Source of the DNA: Pararhizobium gei | GTDB lineage: Bacteria > Pseudomonadota > Alphaproteobacteria > Rhizobiales > Rhizobiaceae | Length of the DNA: 64,000 nt | Assembly: GCF_029223885.1 (NCBI RefSeq) | Contig: NZ_CP119409.1 | Coordinates: forward strand, 2,878,001 to 2,942,000 | Reading direction: 5' to 3' | Shown: positions 8,207-16,569 of the stretch, piece after piece | How positions within the stretch are numbered: the stretch's first letter is position 1 | Layout: each line of letters begins with the position of its first letter | Program-made: the position numbers and the translations under genes | The notes under the pieces: generated by a model | What the model was told of the DNA's origin: nothing | Database searches by the model: none | The model's input: the letters and a program-made list of their open reading frames with translations, nothing else

Positions 8207-8971
8207 TTATTGCGACAGTTCCTTCAGGCTTTCGCCCAGCAGGTCGGTCAGATAATCGGCCATAACCCTTTGGCCGCCATCATTGCTTATGAGGTCATTG
8301 CGAACTTCGATCATCACGTTCGGCAGGCCATTTTTCAAGCCATGCTCGATCAGCGTATGCGTCACGCCGTCGGCAGGTCCGTAAGGCTCGTTCCTGCGCA
8401 CGATGTATTTCTTATTCTTCCCCGCGGCAGCGAGCATCGCGTCTGCCAATCGCGTGTCCTCATCATGCAGGATCCCGATTTCCACCTCCCGTTGCAGGCC
8501 GTGATAGACAGGGGTGAAGCTGTGCATCGTGACGAGTACGGGTGGGCGCCCCGCCTGTTTGCGTTCGGCTATAAAACTCGAAAGCTTGTCGCGGAACGGT
8601 TGGTAGAGAGCCTCGGTGCGAGCCCGGCGTTCATCATGCGAGATCGCAGAATTGCCGGGTATGTCGAAAATTTCGCTGACCGCCGGCATTGCCGCTTCTG
8701 CCTCCGGAGGGCGGTTGCAGTCATAGACGAGCCGGGAAAAACGCTGGTGGATCAGCGTGGCGTCCAGACTTACCGACAGAAGCCGTGAAACGGCCAATGC
8801 GCCGGGGTCCCACGCGATGTGACTGGACAGTGCTTCCGGCGAAAGACCCAGCGTCCCGTACTTTTCCGGCAGGCGGCGCGACGCATGCTCGCAAACAAGC
8901 AGAACTAAACCTTCGGCATCCGGATTGTCTACGGCAACCGGCAAGCCATCCGCTTCCGACAAAAGCCCCGT
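8207..8971 (-). CDS. N-formylglutamate amidohydrolase family protein
   Basis: About 254 residues of the N-formylglutamate amidohydrolase (HutG-like) family, zinc-dependent amide hydrolases. Conserved parts are 'LLVCEHASRRLPEKYGTLGL', 'HIAWDPGA', 'VYDCNRPP' and 'VTMHSFTPVYHG', which carry the metal/catalytic His and Glu. No ATG lies near the expected N-terminus; a TTG at 8971 with AAGGAAG five bases upstream is the best start (a TTG at 9016 would add 15 residues). It closes the permease/ligase cluster and is divergent from the RpiR gene. In this context it might hydrolyse a gamma-glutamyl or acyl amide rather than formylglutamate; this is inferred, since no histidine-to-formylglutamate genes are present. 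Confidence 0.85.
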   Translation of the reverse strand, partial: TGLLSEADGLPVAVDNPDAEGLVLLVCEHASRRLPEKYGTLGLSPEALSSHIAWDPGALAVSRLLSVSLDATLIHQRFSRLVYDCNRPPEAEAAMPAVSEIFDIPGNSAISHDERRARTEALYQPFRDKLSSFIAERKQAGRPPVLVTMHSFTPVYHGLQREVEIGILHDEDTRLADAMLAAAGKNKKYIVRRNEPYGPADGVTHTLIEHGLKNGLPNVMIEVRNDLISNDGGQRVMADYLTDLLGESLKELSQ

Positions 8972-9173
8972 CAATGCGACTTCCTTTTCAGCCCCGGCCG
9001 ACCGCCCCTGCGGCAACGTGAAAATCCCGGAAGATTTCGTTAATGAAAAGAATTCTTCACCTTTCCTGAAGTGTCAACAGAAAACTGAAACGATCTCTTC
9101 AAAATAGTCATTGACTCGAATTGTGACAGCGATGTTTACTCTGTCACAAAGCCGGCAAAGACCGGCCCAGGGG

Positions 9174-10058
9174 ATGAATTTGACAGGCTCTGCAGGCACC
9201 ATGACGGTGTCGGATGTGATCAACGCCCACTTTGCCGTGCTCACGCGTGCGGAAAGGCAATTGGCAGCGACACTTCTCGACAACTACCCGGTTTCCGGGC
9301 TCGGCAGCATCACGACTGTTGCCGAGAATGCGGGCGTGTCGACGCCGACGGTCGCCCGCATGGTTCAGAAGATCGGTTTCCGCGGGTTTCCAGATTTTCA
9401 AGCGCGCCTGCATCAGGAGCTGGAAGCAACGATCTCCAACCCGATCAACAAGCATGACCGCTGGGCCGCCAATGCGCCCGGAACCCATATTCTCAACAGG
9501 TTTGCCGACGCCACCATCCAAAATATGCGCGCAACGCTGGCGCAGATGGAAACCGCCGAATTCGATGGTGCGGCCACGTTGATTGCAGATCGCAAGCGCG
9601 GCATCTATCTCGTCGGCGGCCGCATAACGCGGGCGCTGGCGGATTACTTCTTTACCCATCTCCAGGTTATCCGCTCCGGTGTCACGCAGATCGCCGCCAA
9701 TTCCAGTTCCTGGCCGCACTACGTTCTGGATATGAAAAAGGGTGACGTCCTCATCATGTTCGACATCCGCCGGTACGAGCGCGAAATGGAGACGCTGGCA
9801 AAGATCGCCCGCGAGCGCGGCGTCGAGATTATCCTCTTCACCGATCAATGGAGTTCCCCGATCGCCAAATCGGCGCGGCGCGTTTTCCGCATCCAGATCG
9901 AGGCGCCGTCCGCCTGGGACAGTTGCGTCGTCATTCTTTTCGCCGTCGAGGCGCTCATCGAAGCCGTTCAAAGCTCCATCTGGGAGGAGACCCGGGACCG
10001 GATGAAGACCCTGGAAGGACTGTTCGATTCAACGAGACTTTTTCGAAAGCCGCTTTAG
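9174..10058 (+). CDS. RpiR-family transcriptional regulator (HTH + SIS domain)
   Basis: A protein of about 290 residues with an N-terminal RpiR helix-turn-helix ('LTRAERQLAATLLDNYP' ... 'STPTVARMVQKIGFRGFPDFQ') and a C-terminal SIS sugar-isomerase-like effector domain ('IYLVGGRITRALADYFFTHL', 'VLIMFDIRRYEREMETLAKIA'). These proteins sense a small metabolite and repress or activate the neighbouring genes. The start is uncertain: ATGs at 9132, 9174 and 9201 and a TTG at 9111 are possible, none with ideal ribosome-site spacing. It lies between the divergent amine-use cluster and the ABC operon downstream and could control either. Confidence 0.9.
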   Translation: MNLTGSAGTMTVSDVINAHFAVLTRAERQLAATLLDNYPVSGLGSITTVAENAGVSTPTVARMVQKIGFRGFPDFQARLHQELEATISNPINKHDRWAANAPGTHILNRFADATIQNMRATLAQMETAEFDGAATLIADRKRGIYLVGGRITRALADYFFTHLQVIRSGVTQIAANSSSWPHYVLDMKKGDVLIMFDIRRYEREMETLAKIARERGVEIILFTDQWSSPIAKSARRVFRIQIEAPSAWDSCVVILFAVEALIEAVQSSIWEETRDRMKTLEGLFDSTRLFRKPL

Positions 10059-10239
10059 GAGGAGAATACGCAAGGAGACGGCGCCATGTCGTCTGATCCG
10101 AATTCGAAAACAAAAAGAAGGTGTTCTGGCTGCGAAGGCACGGTCGCAAAGGGAACATCGCCTGTCACATAAGCTTCATCGGCCGCCACTATCAGCTTCC
10201 ATCGAAGTCGCCTGATAAAAACCAAAGGAGATATCCCTG

Positions 10240-11343
10240 ATGTCCAACATACGCCGCCTGCTCTCGCTTTCGACCGCCATGGTCATGGCATCCACTGCAA
10301 TCGCCGCTGCCGAGCCAAGCGCCGAGCTCATCGCCGCCGCAAAGGCCGAAGGTAAGCTGACGACGATCGCGCTGCCGCATTCGTGGTGCGGTTACGGCGA
10401 TGTTATCGCCGGCTTCAAGGCCAAGTATCCGGAAATTGCCATCAACGAACTCAACCCGGATGCCGGCTCCGGTGACGAAATCGAGGCCATCAAGGCCAAC
10501 AAGGGCAACACCGGCGACCAGGCTCCTGACGTGATCGACGTCGGTCTCTCCTTCGGCCCCTCCGCAAAGGCCGAAGGTCTGATCCAGCCTTACAAGGTTT
10601 CCACCTGGGACTCGATCCCTGACAGCGCCAAGGATGCCGAAGGCTACTGGTATGGCGATTATTACGGCGTTCTTTCATTCCTCGTAAACAAGGACATCGT
10701 AAAGGAATCCCCGAAGGATTGGGCCGATCTGCTGAAGCCAGAATATGCCAACGCCGTATCACTCGCCGGTGACCCCCGCACCGCCAACCAGGCCATTTCC
10801 GGCGTCTTCGCTGCCGGTCTTTCGGGTGCGGGCGGCGATGTCGCCAAGTCTGGCGAAGCCGGTCTCGCTTTCTTCAAGGAACTCAACGAGAAGGGCAATT
10901 TCGTTCCGGTCGTCGGCAAGGCCGCACCGTTCGCCCAGGGTACGACCCCGATCATCGTCGCCTGGGATTATAACGGCCTGAGCTGGGGCCAGAGCCTGAA
11001 CGGCAACCCGCCCTTCGAAGTCGTCGTTCCCGCTTCCGGCGTCGTCGCAGGCGTCTATGTCCAGGCGATCTCGGCCTTTGCACCGCATCCGAATGCCGCC
11101 AAGTTGTGGATGGAATATCTCTATTCCGACGAGGGTCAGCTTGGTTGGCTGAAGGGATTCTGCCACCCGATCCGTTTCAACGATCTTGCCAAGAACAACA
11201 AGATTCCGAAGGAACTGCTCGACGCGCTGCCGCCTGCCGCCGCCTATGAAAAGGCGATGTTCCCGACGCTCGCCGAACAGGAAGCCTATAAGGAAACGAT
11301 CACCAAGGGCTGGGACACCGTCGTTGGCGCCAACGTCCAGTAA
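10240..11343 (+). CDS. ABC transporter substrate-binding protein (family 1)
   Basis: A 367-residue periplasmic solute-binding protein. The N-terminus has a Sec signal peptide (MSNIRRLLSLSTAMVMASTAIAAA, cleavage near residue 24). The mature part has the fold typical of the iron/polyamine/thiamine group ('LTTIALPHSWCGYGDVIAGFKAKYP', 'YYGVLSFLVNKDIVKE', 'AKLWMEYLYSDEGQLGWL'). AAAGGAGA lies just upstream of the ATG. It starts a four-gene operon with two permeases and an ATPase. The ligand is unknown; two Cys (around residues 47 and 308) are noteworthy because this group is usually Cys-poor. The RpiR gene just upstream may control it. Confidence 0.92.
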   Translation: MSNIRRLLSLSTAMVMASTAIAAAEPSAELIAAAKAEGKLTTIALPHSWCGYGDVIAGFKAKYPEIAINELNPDAGSGDEIEAIKANKGNTGDQAPDVIDVGLSFGPSAKAEGLIQPYKVSTWDSIPDSAKDAEGYWYGDYYGVLSFLVNKDIVKESPKDWADLLKPEYANAVSLAGDPRTANQAISGVFAAGLSGAGGDVAKSGEAGLAFFKELNEKGNFVPVVGKAAPFAQGTTPIIVAWDYNGLSWGQSLNGNPPFEVVVPASGVVAGVYVQAISAFAPHPNAAKLWMEYLYSDEGQLGWLKGFCHPIRFNDLAKNNKIPKELLDALPPAAAYEKAMFPTLAEQEAYKETITKGWDTVVGANVQ

Positions 11344-11419
11344 TTGACGATGATACCACGGCCTTCCCGTAGCATCTTCGGGAAGGCCACCCCCCGCATA
11401 TTGAAGAAACGGTTTCCGG

Positions 11420-12292
11420 ATGAGCCTTAAACCAGCCATGGATTTGAAGAAGACCGCTATCGATTGGCTCGGTATCACGCCGTTCCTGATTTTCGCGTTG
11501 ATGTTTTTGATCATGCCGACCCTTTATCTGGTGACCGGCGCCTTTCTGAATCCGGCCGGCGAGTTCACGCTCGACAATGTTGCCGGCCTCTTCACCGACA
11601 AGATTCTCGCCTCCTACTGGATCAGCATCAAGATCAGCCTGGCCTCCTCGATCGGCGGCGCGTTGATCGGCTTCTTTCTCGCCTGGGCAATCGTGCTTGG
11701 TGGCCTGCCCTCCTGGATACGCTCCTCGCTTTTGACCTTTTCCGGGGTTGCATCCAACTTCGCTGGCGTTCCGCTGGCCTTTGCATTCCTCGCCACGCTC
11801 GGGCGGACGGGTCTTGTGACGGTCATCCTCAGCGAAGTGTTCGGAATCAATCTCTACGCGACCGGCTTCAACCTCCTCAGCTTCGTCGGCCTGACACTCA
11901 CCTACATGTATTTCCAGATCCCGCTGATGGTCCTGATCATCACGCCGGCGCTCGATGGCTTGAAAAAAGAGTGGCGCGAGGCCGCCGAAGTGCTGGGCGC
12001 GACCAATTTCCAATACTGGACCAAGGTCGCCATGCCGATCCTCTTTCCAAGTATCCTCGGCACGACGCTGCTTCTCTTCGCCAACGCCTTCGGCGCGATT
12101 GCCACCGCCTATTCGCTGACCGGTTCGACCTTCAACATCGTGCCGATCCAGCTCTATGCCCAGATCCGTGGCGACGTGCTGCACAATCCGAACCTCGGCT
12201 ATGCACTGGCGCTCGGCATGATCGTCATTACCGGGATCTCCAACCTCATCTACATCTGGCTGCGCATGCGCGCCGAACGGTGGCAGAAATGA
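11420..12292 (+). CDS. ABC transporter permease (PotB-like)
   Basis: A 290-residue inner-membrane permease of the binding-protein-dependent family with about six membrane spans. The EAA loop, which docks the ATPase, is seen as 'EWREAAEVLGATNFQYWTKVAMPILFPSI' (shown here only as the family signature, residues about 187-215). Its stop overlaps the start of the second permease by four bases (ATGA), so translation is coupled. With the preceding binding protein and the downstream permease and ATPase it forms a complete importer. Confidence 0.93.
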   Translation: MSLKPAMDLKKTAIDWLGITPFLIFALMFLIMPTLYLVTGAFLNPAGEFTLDNVAGLFTDKILASYWISIKISLASSIGGALIGFFLAWAIVLGGLPSWIRSSLLTFSGVASNFAGVPLAFAFLATLGRTGLVTVILSEVFGINLYATGFNLLSFVGLTLTYMYFQIPLMVLIITPALDGLKKEWREAAEVLGATNFQYWTKVAMPILFPSILGTTLLLFANAFGAIATAYSLTGSTFNIVPIQLYAQIRGDVLHNPNLGYALALGMIVITGISNLIYIWLRMRAERWQK

Positions 12293-13077
12293 AGACACAG
12301 AAAATCGGCGCCTGGATCGCCATCCTTTTCGGCGCCTCCTATTTCATCATCCCCCTGATCGCCACATTCGAATTCTCACTGCGCATGCGCCGCGGCGAAT
12401 ATTCCTTCGATGCCTATCGCTCGGTGTTTTCCGACGTCCAGTTCCGAGAATCCTTCAGCTATTCGATCGTGATGGCGATCCTTACGATCATCTTCGGTGT
12501 GCTTCTCGTCGTTCCCACTGCCTATTGGGTTCGCCTGCGCCTGCCGCAGATGCGTCCCGTCGTCGAATTCATAACGCTGATGCCCCTGGTCATCCCGGCG
12601 ATCGTCATCGTCTTCGGTTATCTCCGGCTCTACAATTCATCGTCCTATATTCCCTTCACCGGAACGGCGCGCGGCACCGATCTGCTGCTGATGTTTTCCT
12701 TCATGACATTGTCGCTGCCCTACATGTATCGTTCGGTCGATACGGCCATGCGCACCATCGATGTCGGCACGCTGACGGAAGCTGCCCAAAGCCTTGGAGC
12801 ATCCTGGCCGACCATCATGTTCAAATGCATTTTCCCGAACGTCATGAGCGGCGTGCTTTCGGGCGCCTTCATCACCTTCGCCATCGTCATCGGCGAGTTT
12901 ACCATGCCATCACTGCTCAACCGTCCGGCATTCGGCCCCTATCTGCAACTGATCGGCGCCAACCGCGCATACGAACCGCCGGCACTCGCAGTCATCGCAT
13001 TCGCCATCACATGGGGATGCATGGCGCTTCTGCAACTCGTCTCCCGTTTCAGCAAATCGGCTCCTTCCAAGCCTTGA
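12289..13077 (+). CDS. ABC transporter permease (PotC-like)
   Basis: A 262-residue second permease subunit starting MKTQKIGAWIA inside an ATGA overlap with the first permease. It has about six membrane spans and an EAA loop around 'TEAAQSLGASWPTIMFKCIFPN'-type sequence (residues about 159-180). A longer open frame reaching upstream to 11464 lies in a different frame from the first permease and is not the true start. It is followed after 14 nt by the ATPase gene. Confidence 0.92.
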   Translation: MKTQKIGAWIAILFGASYFIIPLIATFEFSLRMRRGEYSFDAYRSVFSDVQFRESFSYSIVMAILTIIFGVLLVVPTAYWVRLRLPQMRPVVEFITLMPLVIPAIVIVFGYLRLYNSSSYIPFTGTARGTDLLLMFSFMTLSLPYMYRSVDTAMRTIDVGTLTEAAQSLGASWPTIMFKCIFPNVMSGVLSGAFITFAIVIGEFTMPSLLNRPAFGPYLQLIGANRAYEPPALAVIAFAITWGCMALLQLVSRFSKSAPSKP

Positions 13078-13091
13078 GGTATTGATCGTCC

Positions 13092-14156
13092 ATGTCCTTT
13101 CTCGAACTCACCGGCATTCAGAAGAGCTTCGGTCCCGTCCAGGTCGTCAAGGATTTCGACATGGCCATCGAGAAGGGAGAATTCGTCTCCTTTCTCGGAC
13201 CGTCCGGCTGCGGCAAGACGACCATCCTGCGCATGGTGGCCGGATTTGAAACACCCTCGGCGGGCACAGTGGTCATCAACGGCCGCAACCAGACCGAACT
13301 GAAGCCCAACCAGCGCAATATCGGCATGGTCTTCCAGGCCTACGCCCTGTTCCCGAACATGACCGTACACGACAATGTCGCCTTCGGGCTGAAGATCGCC
13401 GGCATGGACAAGGGGGCGATCGACGCCCGCGTCAAGGAGATGCTCGGCCTCATTCATCTCGGTCATCTGGCCGACCGCTTCCCCTACCAGATGTCCGGCG
13501 GCCAGCAGCAGCGTGTGGCGCTTGCGCGCGCCCTTGCTCCGAAGCCGCAGGTGCTTTTGCTCGACGAGCCGCTGTCGGCGCTCGACGCGAAAATCCGGGT
13601 GTCGCTGCGCGAGGAAATCCGGATGATCCAGCGGCAGCTCGGCATCACCACCGTCTTCGTCACCCACGACCAGGAAGAGGCCCTGTCGATCTCGGACCGC
13701 ATCGTCGTGATGAATGCCGGCCGCGCCGACCAGATCGGCACGCCCTTCGAGATCTACAACAAGCCGGCCACCCGCTTCGTCGCCTCCTTCGTCGGCACGT
13801 TGAACCTGATCGAGGCCAAGGTCGTTGATCCCGCGACGAACCGCATCACCATCGGCGACCAGGGCATCACCCTGCGCGAACCGCTCGGCTCCGCAGCCAA
13901 GGCCGGCGACACCGTGTCGCTCGCACTTCGCCCGGAAGCGGGCTCGATTGCCGAGGGCGCCAAGGGCGATACGTCGCTGACAGGTGAAGTCGTCTCCAGC
14001 AACTTCCTCGGCTCGGTCATCCGTACCCGCATGAAGGTTGGCAACGCCGTCATTTCCTTCGACATGTTCAACGCGCCGGGCCTCAATCCGCCGGCCGTGG
14101 GCGAAATCGTCACACTTCGCTTCACCGCAAGCGACCTCTTGATCATCCGCGAATAA
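13092..14156 (+). CDS. ABC transporter ATP-binding protein (PotA-like)
   Basis: A 354-residue ATPase energising the importer encoded just upstream. The nucleotide domain shows Walker A 'GPSGCGKTT' (about residue 38), Q-loop 'VFQAYALFP', signature 'MSGGQQQRVALARAL', Walker B 'VLLLDEP' and H-loop 'VFVTHDQEEAL'. A C-terminal TOBE domain follows (about residues 235-354). This architecture is that of the polyamine/iron/sulfate importers (CUT1-like). It is the last gene of the operon; the next transcription unit begins with the FMN riboswitch promoter. Confidence 0.95.
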   Translation: MSFLELTGIQKSFGPVQVVKDFDMAIEKGEFVSFLGPSGCGKTTILRMVAGFETPSAGTVVINGRNQTELKPNQRNIGMVFQAYALFPNMTVHDNVAFGLKIAGMDKGAIDARVKEMLGLIHLGHLADRFPYQMSGGQQQRVALARALAPKPQVLLLDEPLSALDAKIRVSLREEIRMIQRQLGITTVFVTHDQEEALSISDRIVVMNAGRADQIGTPFEIYNKPATRFVASFVGTLNLIEAKVVDPATNRITIGDQGITLREPLGSAAKAGDTVSLALRPEAGSIAEGAKGDTSLTGEVVSSNFLGSVIRTRMKVGNAVISFDMFNAPGLNPPAVGEIVTLRFTASDLLIIRE

Positions 14157-14241
14157 CAGGCAGGCGGAGCATTTTCCCGGCGCCAGCCTCCCTATTGGAA
14201 AAATCTGTCGCATAAAGCACGAAAAGCGTCCTCGGCAGCGT

Positions 14242-14269
14242 TTGACCTGCCCGGCCCGATGCCTATAGT
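14242..14269 (+). promoter_or_regulatory. sigma-70-type promoter of the FMN-riboswitch transcript
   Basis: TTGACC at 14242-14247 and TATAGT at 14264-14269 are separated by 16 nt. Transcription would start near 14276, just before the first base of the riboswitch aptamer, which supports the assignment. Confidence 0.7.
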
Positions 14270-14278
14270 AATCCTGCA

Positions 14279-14425
14279 CGTTCTCAGGGCGGGGTGAAAC
14301 TCCCCACCGGCGGTAGCGGAGAGCAATCTCCGGAGCCCGCGAGCGCTTCCGGCTTCTGGCCGGAAGGTCAGCAGATCCGGTCGAATTCCGGAGCCGACGG
14401 TTAAAGTCCGGATGAAAGAGAGCAA
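14279..14425 (+). promoter_or_regulatory. FMN riboswitch (RFN element)
   Basis: The conserved RFN core is plain: 'TCTCAGGGCGGGGTGAAACT' at 14282, 'CCCCACCGGCGGTA' just after it, 'AGCCCGCGAGCG' at 14335, a variable GC-rich stem (CTTCCGGCTTCTGGCCGGAAG), 'GGTCAGCAGATCCGGT', then 'GAGCCGACGGTTAAAGTCCGGATG' closing the aptamer. It binds FMN and controls the lumazine synthase gene downstream. The quoted pieces follow the known order of the RFN consensus. Confidence 0.96.
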
Positions 14426-14437
14426 GCAGATCTGGAA

Positions 14438-14484
14438 GCCCCTTCATGAAGGGGCTGCAGCGCCTGCATGTTCGCCCAAGGGGA
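14438..14484 (+). promoter_or_regulatory. expression platform of the FMN riboswitch and ribosome site
   Basis: A perfect 18-nt palindrome GCCCCTTCATGAAGGGGC (14438-14455) follows the aptamer. Its left arm CCCCTT can pair either with AAGGGG in the right arm (14449-14454) or with the identical AAGGGG at 14478-14483, which is the Shine-Dalgarno site of ribH2. No U-tract follows the hairpin, so control is probably at translation. This site also supports the ATG at 14495. Confidence 0.6.
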
Positions 14485-14491
14485 TCATTGA

Positions 14492-14995
<504 letters not shown>

Positions 14996-15165
14996 TGCGC
15001 GGCGCGGTATTTTCCCGATACCGCGCATTAATCCTTCATCAACCATGCGACTAAAGCGATGCTCCATACCGGAGCATCGCCGTCCTTCCGGTTGATCGAG
15101 GATGGCGCAGGTTTATGCTCCTCGTGTCGGCCATCCACCTGTCTCCGATAACGAAGGATGAGATC

Positions 15166-16506
15166 ATGCCCCTATTGAGCAATGGCAGCACGCTTGATGC
15201 CTTTGAGGATATCAACAACGAGAGTCCTGATGCCATCCTCTTCAATATCACGGAGACGGACGGCGACGTTCTGGGGCCGGTTGCCGCCCATTCCGATTAT
15301 TTTTTCGGCTCTGTCGATCTCGCTTCAGTCGATGTTTTTGACGGCTTCTTTTCCGTCAGTACCTTCACCAATGACGGCAGGACGGAGTTGTTCACGACGG
15401 TGGAGACCATGATCTTCGACAATGAGGGCAATTATCTCCGTACCCTCTCGGATCAGGCCGCCTATCTGTCCGCGCACATCATTTCCGTCGAAGCCGAGGG
15501 TGTCGGCGACATTACGGTGACATGGCAGGGCGCCAACGAATATTTCGGCGGCGAGAACACCCAATATGGCCAGCACCAGATCATCCTGGAAGGTGGCGTG
15601 CTCCAGCCCGACACGTTCATCAATCACGCACCGGTCGCTGCCGACATGAATTTCACGCTTGCGCCGGGAGAAACACTCATCGATGTGAGGTTCGATGCCT
15701 CCGACGCCGATTTCGATCTGTTGAAGTTCATCGTGGTGGACGGACCGGATCACGGAGAACTCGCGCAGGAGACGCAGTTCGACGAGGGCTATTATCCCTT
15801 CCCGCAGGGCGAATATGGCGGCAGCCTGCATTATCATCAGGCGTTTCTCGAGGGTAATATTTTCGACTATACGCCAGCCGAGGGCTTTATCGGCACCGAC
15901 AGCTTCACGGTCTACGCCACCGATGGACAGGGCAACAGCAATGTTTCAACCATTACCATAACGGTCGAAGCGCCGGCCGAAGACATCGTTCTCAGCGATG
16001 GAAACGACACCGCCAGTTTCGCGGCCTATGACCATGCCGTCAATGTTGCAGCGATGGCGGGCAAGGACCGCGTTGTCGGAAGTGGGTTCGACGATGCGCT
16101 CGATGGCGGCGCAGGCAAGGACCGTCTGCGCGGCGGGGCCGGCGATGACAGCCTGAATGGCGGGGCGGGCCACGATATCCTCGCCGGCGGCGCGGGCAAG
16201 GACACATTCGTTTTCGACACATCGCCCGTCAGGGCGAACGCGGACATCATTCTCGACTTTCGTCCCAAACATGATCGTCTGCAGCTGGACAGTTCAGTTT
16301 TCGCCGGCCTTGCCACAGGCGCTTTGGAACCCGAAGCCTTCATAAAGGGCAGAACCGCGCTGGAGGCGGACGACCGCATCCTCTACAACAAATCCTCCGG
16401 CCATCTGCTGTTCGATGCAGACGGCAGCGGCGGTGTCGCAGCAGTGAGGTTTGCGACGATCGATCGGGGGCTATCCCTGACGGCAAGCGATTTTTATATC
16501 GTCTAA
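15166..16506 (+). CDS. RTX-type calcium-binding secreted protein with Ig/cadherin-like domain
   Basis: A 446-residue acidic protein with no Sec signal. Residues 1-150 form an uncharacterised N-terminal domain; residues 153-268 resemble the tandem Ig/cadherin-like repeats of large surface proteins ('GFIGTDSFTVYATDGQGN'); residues about 312-346 hold four glycine-rich calcium-binding nonapeptides of the GGAGxDxLx type; the last 100 residues look like the C-terminal type I secretion region. The start at 15166 has AAGGATGAG upstream. Such proteins leave the cell through a type I secretion system, but no such genes are in this window. The role may be adhesion or matrix, which is inferred. Confidence 0.85.
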   Translation: MPLLSNGSTLDAFEDINNESPDAILFNITETDGDVLGPVAAHSDYFFGSVDLASVDVFDGFFSVSTFTNDGRTELFTTVETMIFDNEGNYLRTLSDQAAYLSAHIISVEAEGVGDITVTWQGANEYFGGENTQYGQHQIILEGGVLQPDTFINHAPVAADMNFTLAPGETLIDVRFDASDADFDLLKFIVVDGPDHGELAQETQFDEGYYPFPQGEYGGSLHYHQAFLEGNIFDYTPAEGFIGTDSFTVYATDGQGNSNVSTITITVEAPAEDIVLSDGNDTASFAAYDHAVNVAAMAGKDRVVGSGFDDALDGGAGKDRLRGGAGDDSLNGGAGHDILAGGAGKDTFVFDTSPVRANADIILDFRPKHDRLQLDSSVFAGLATGALEPEAFIKGRTALEADDRILYNKSSGHLLFDADGSGGVAAVRFATIDRGLSLTASDFYIV

Positions 16507-16569
16507 CCGCGCGCCTTAGCCGCCAAGGCCAAAAAATGCGCCGGCTGCCGCCGACCGGGCGAATGTGGC

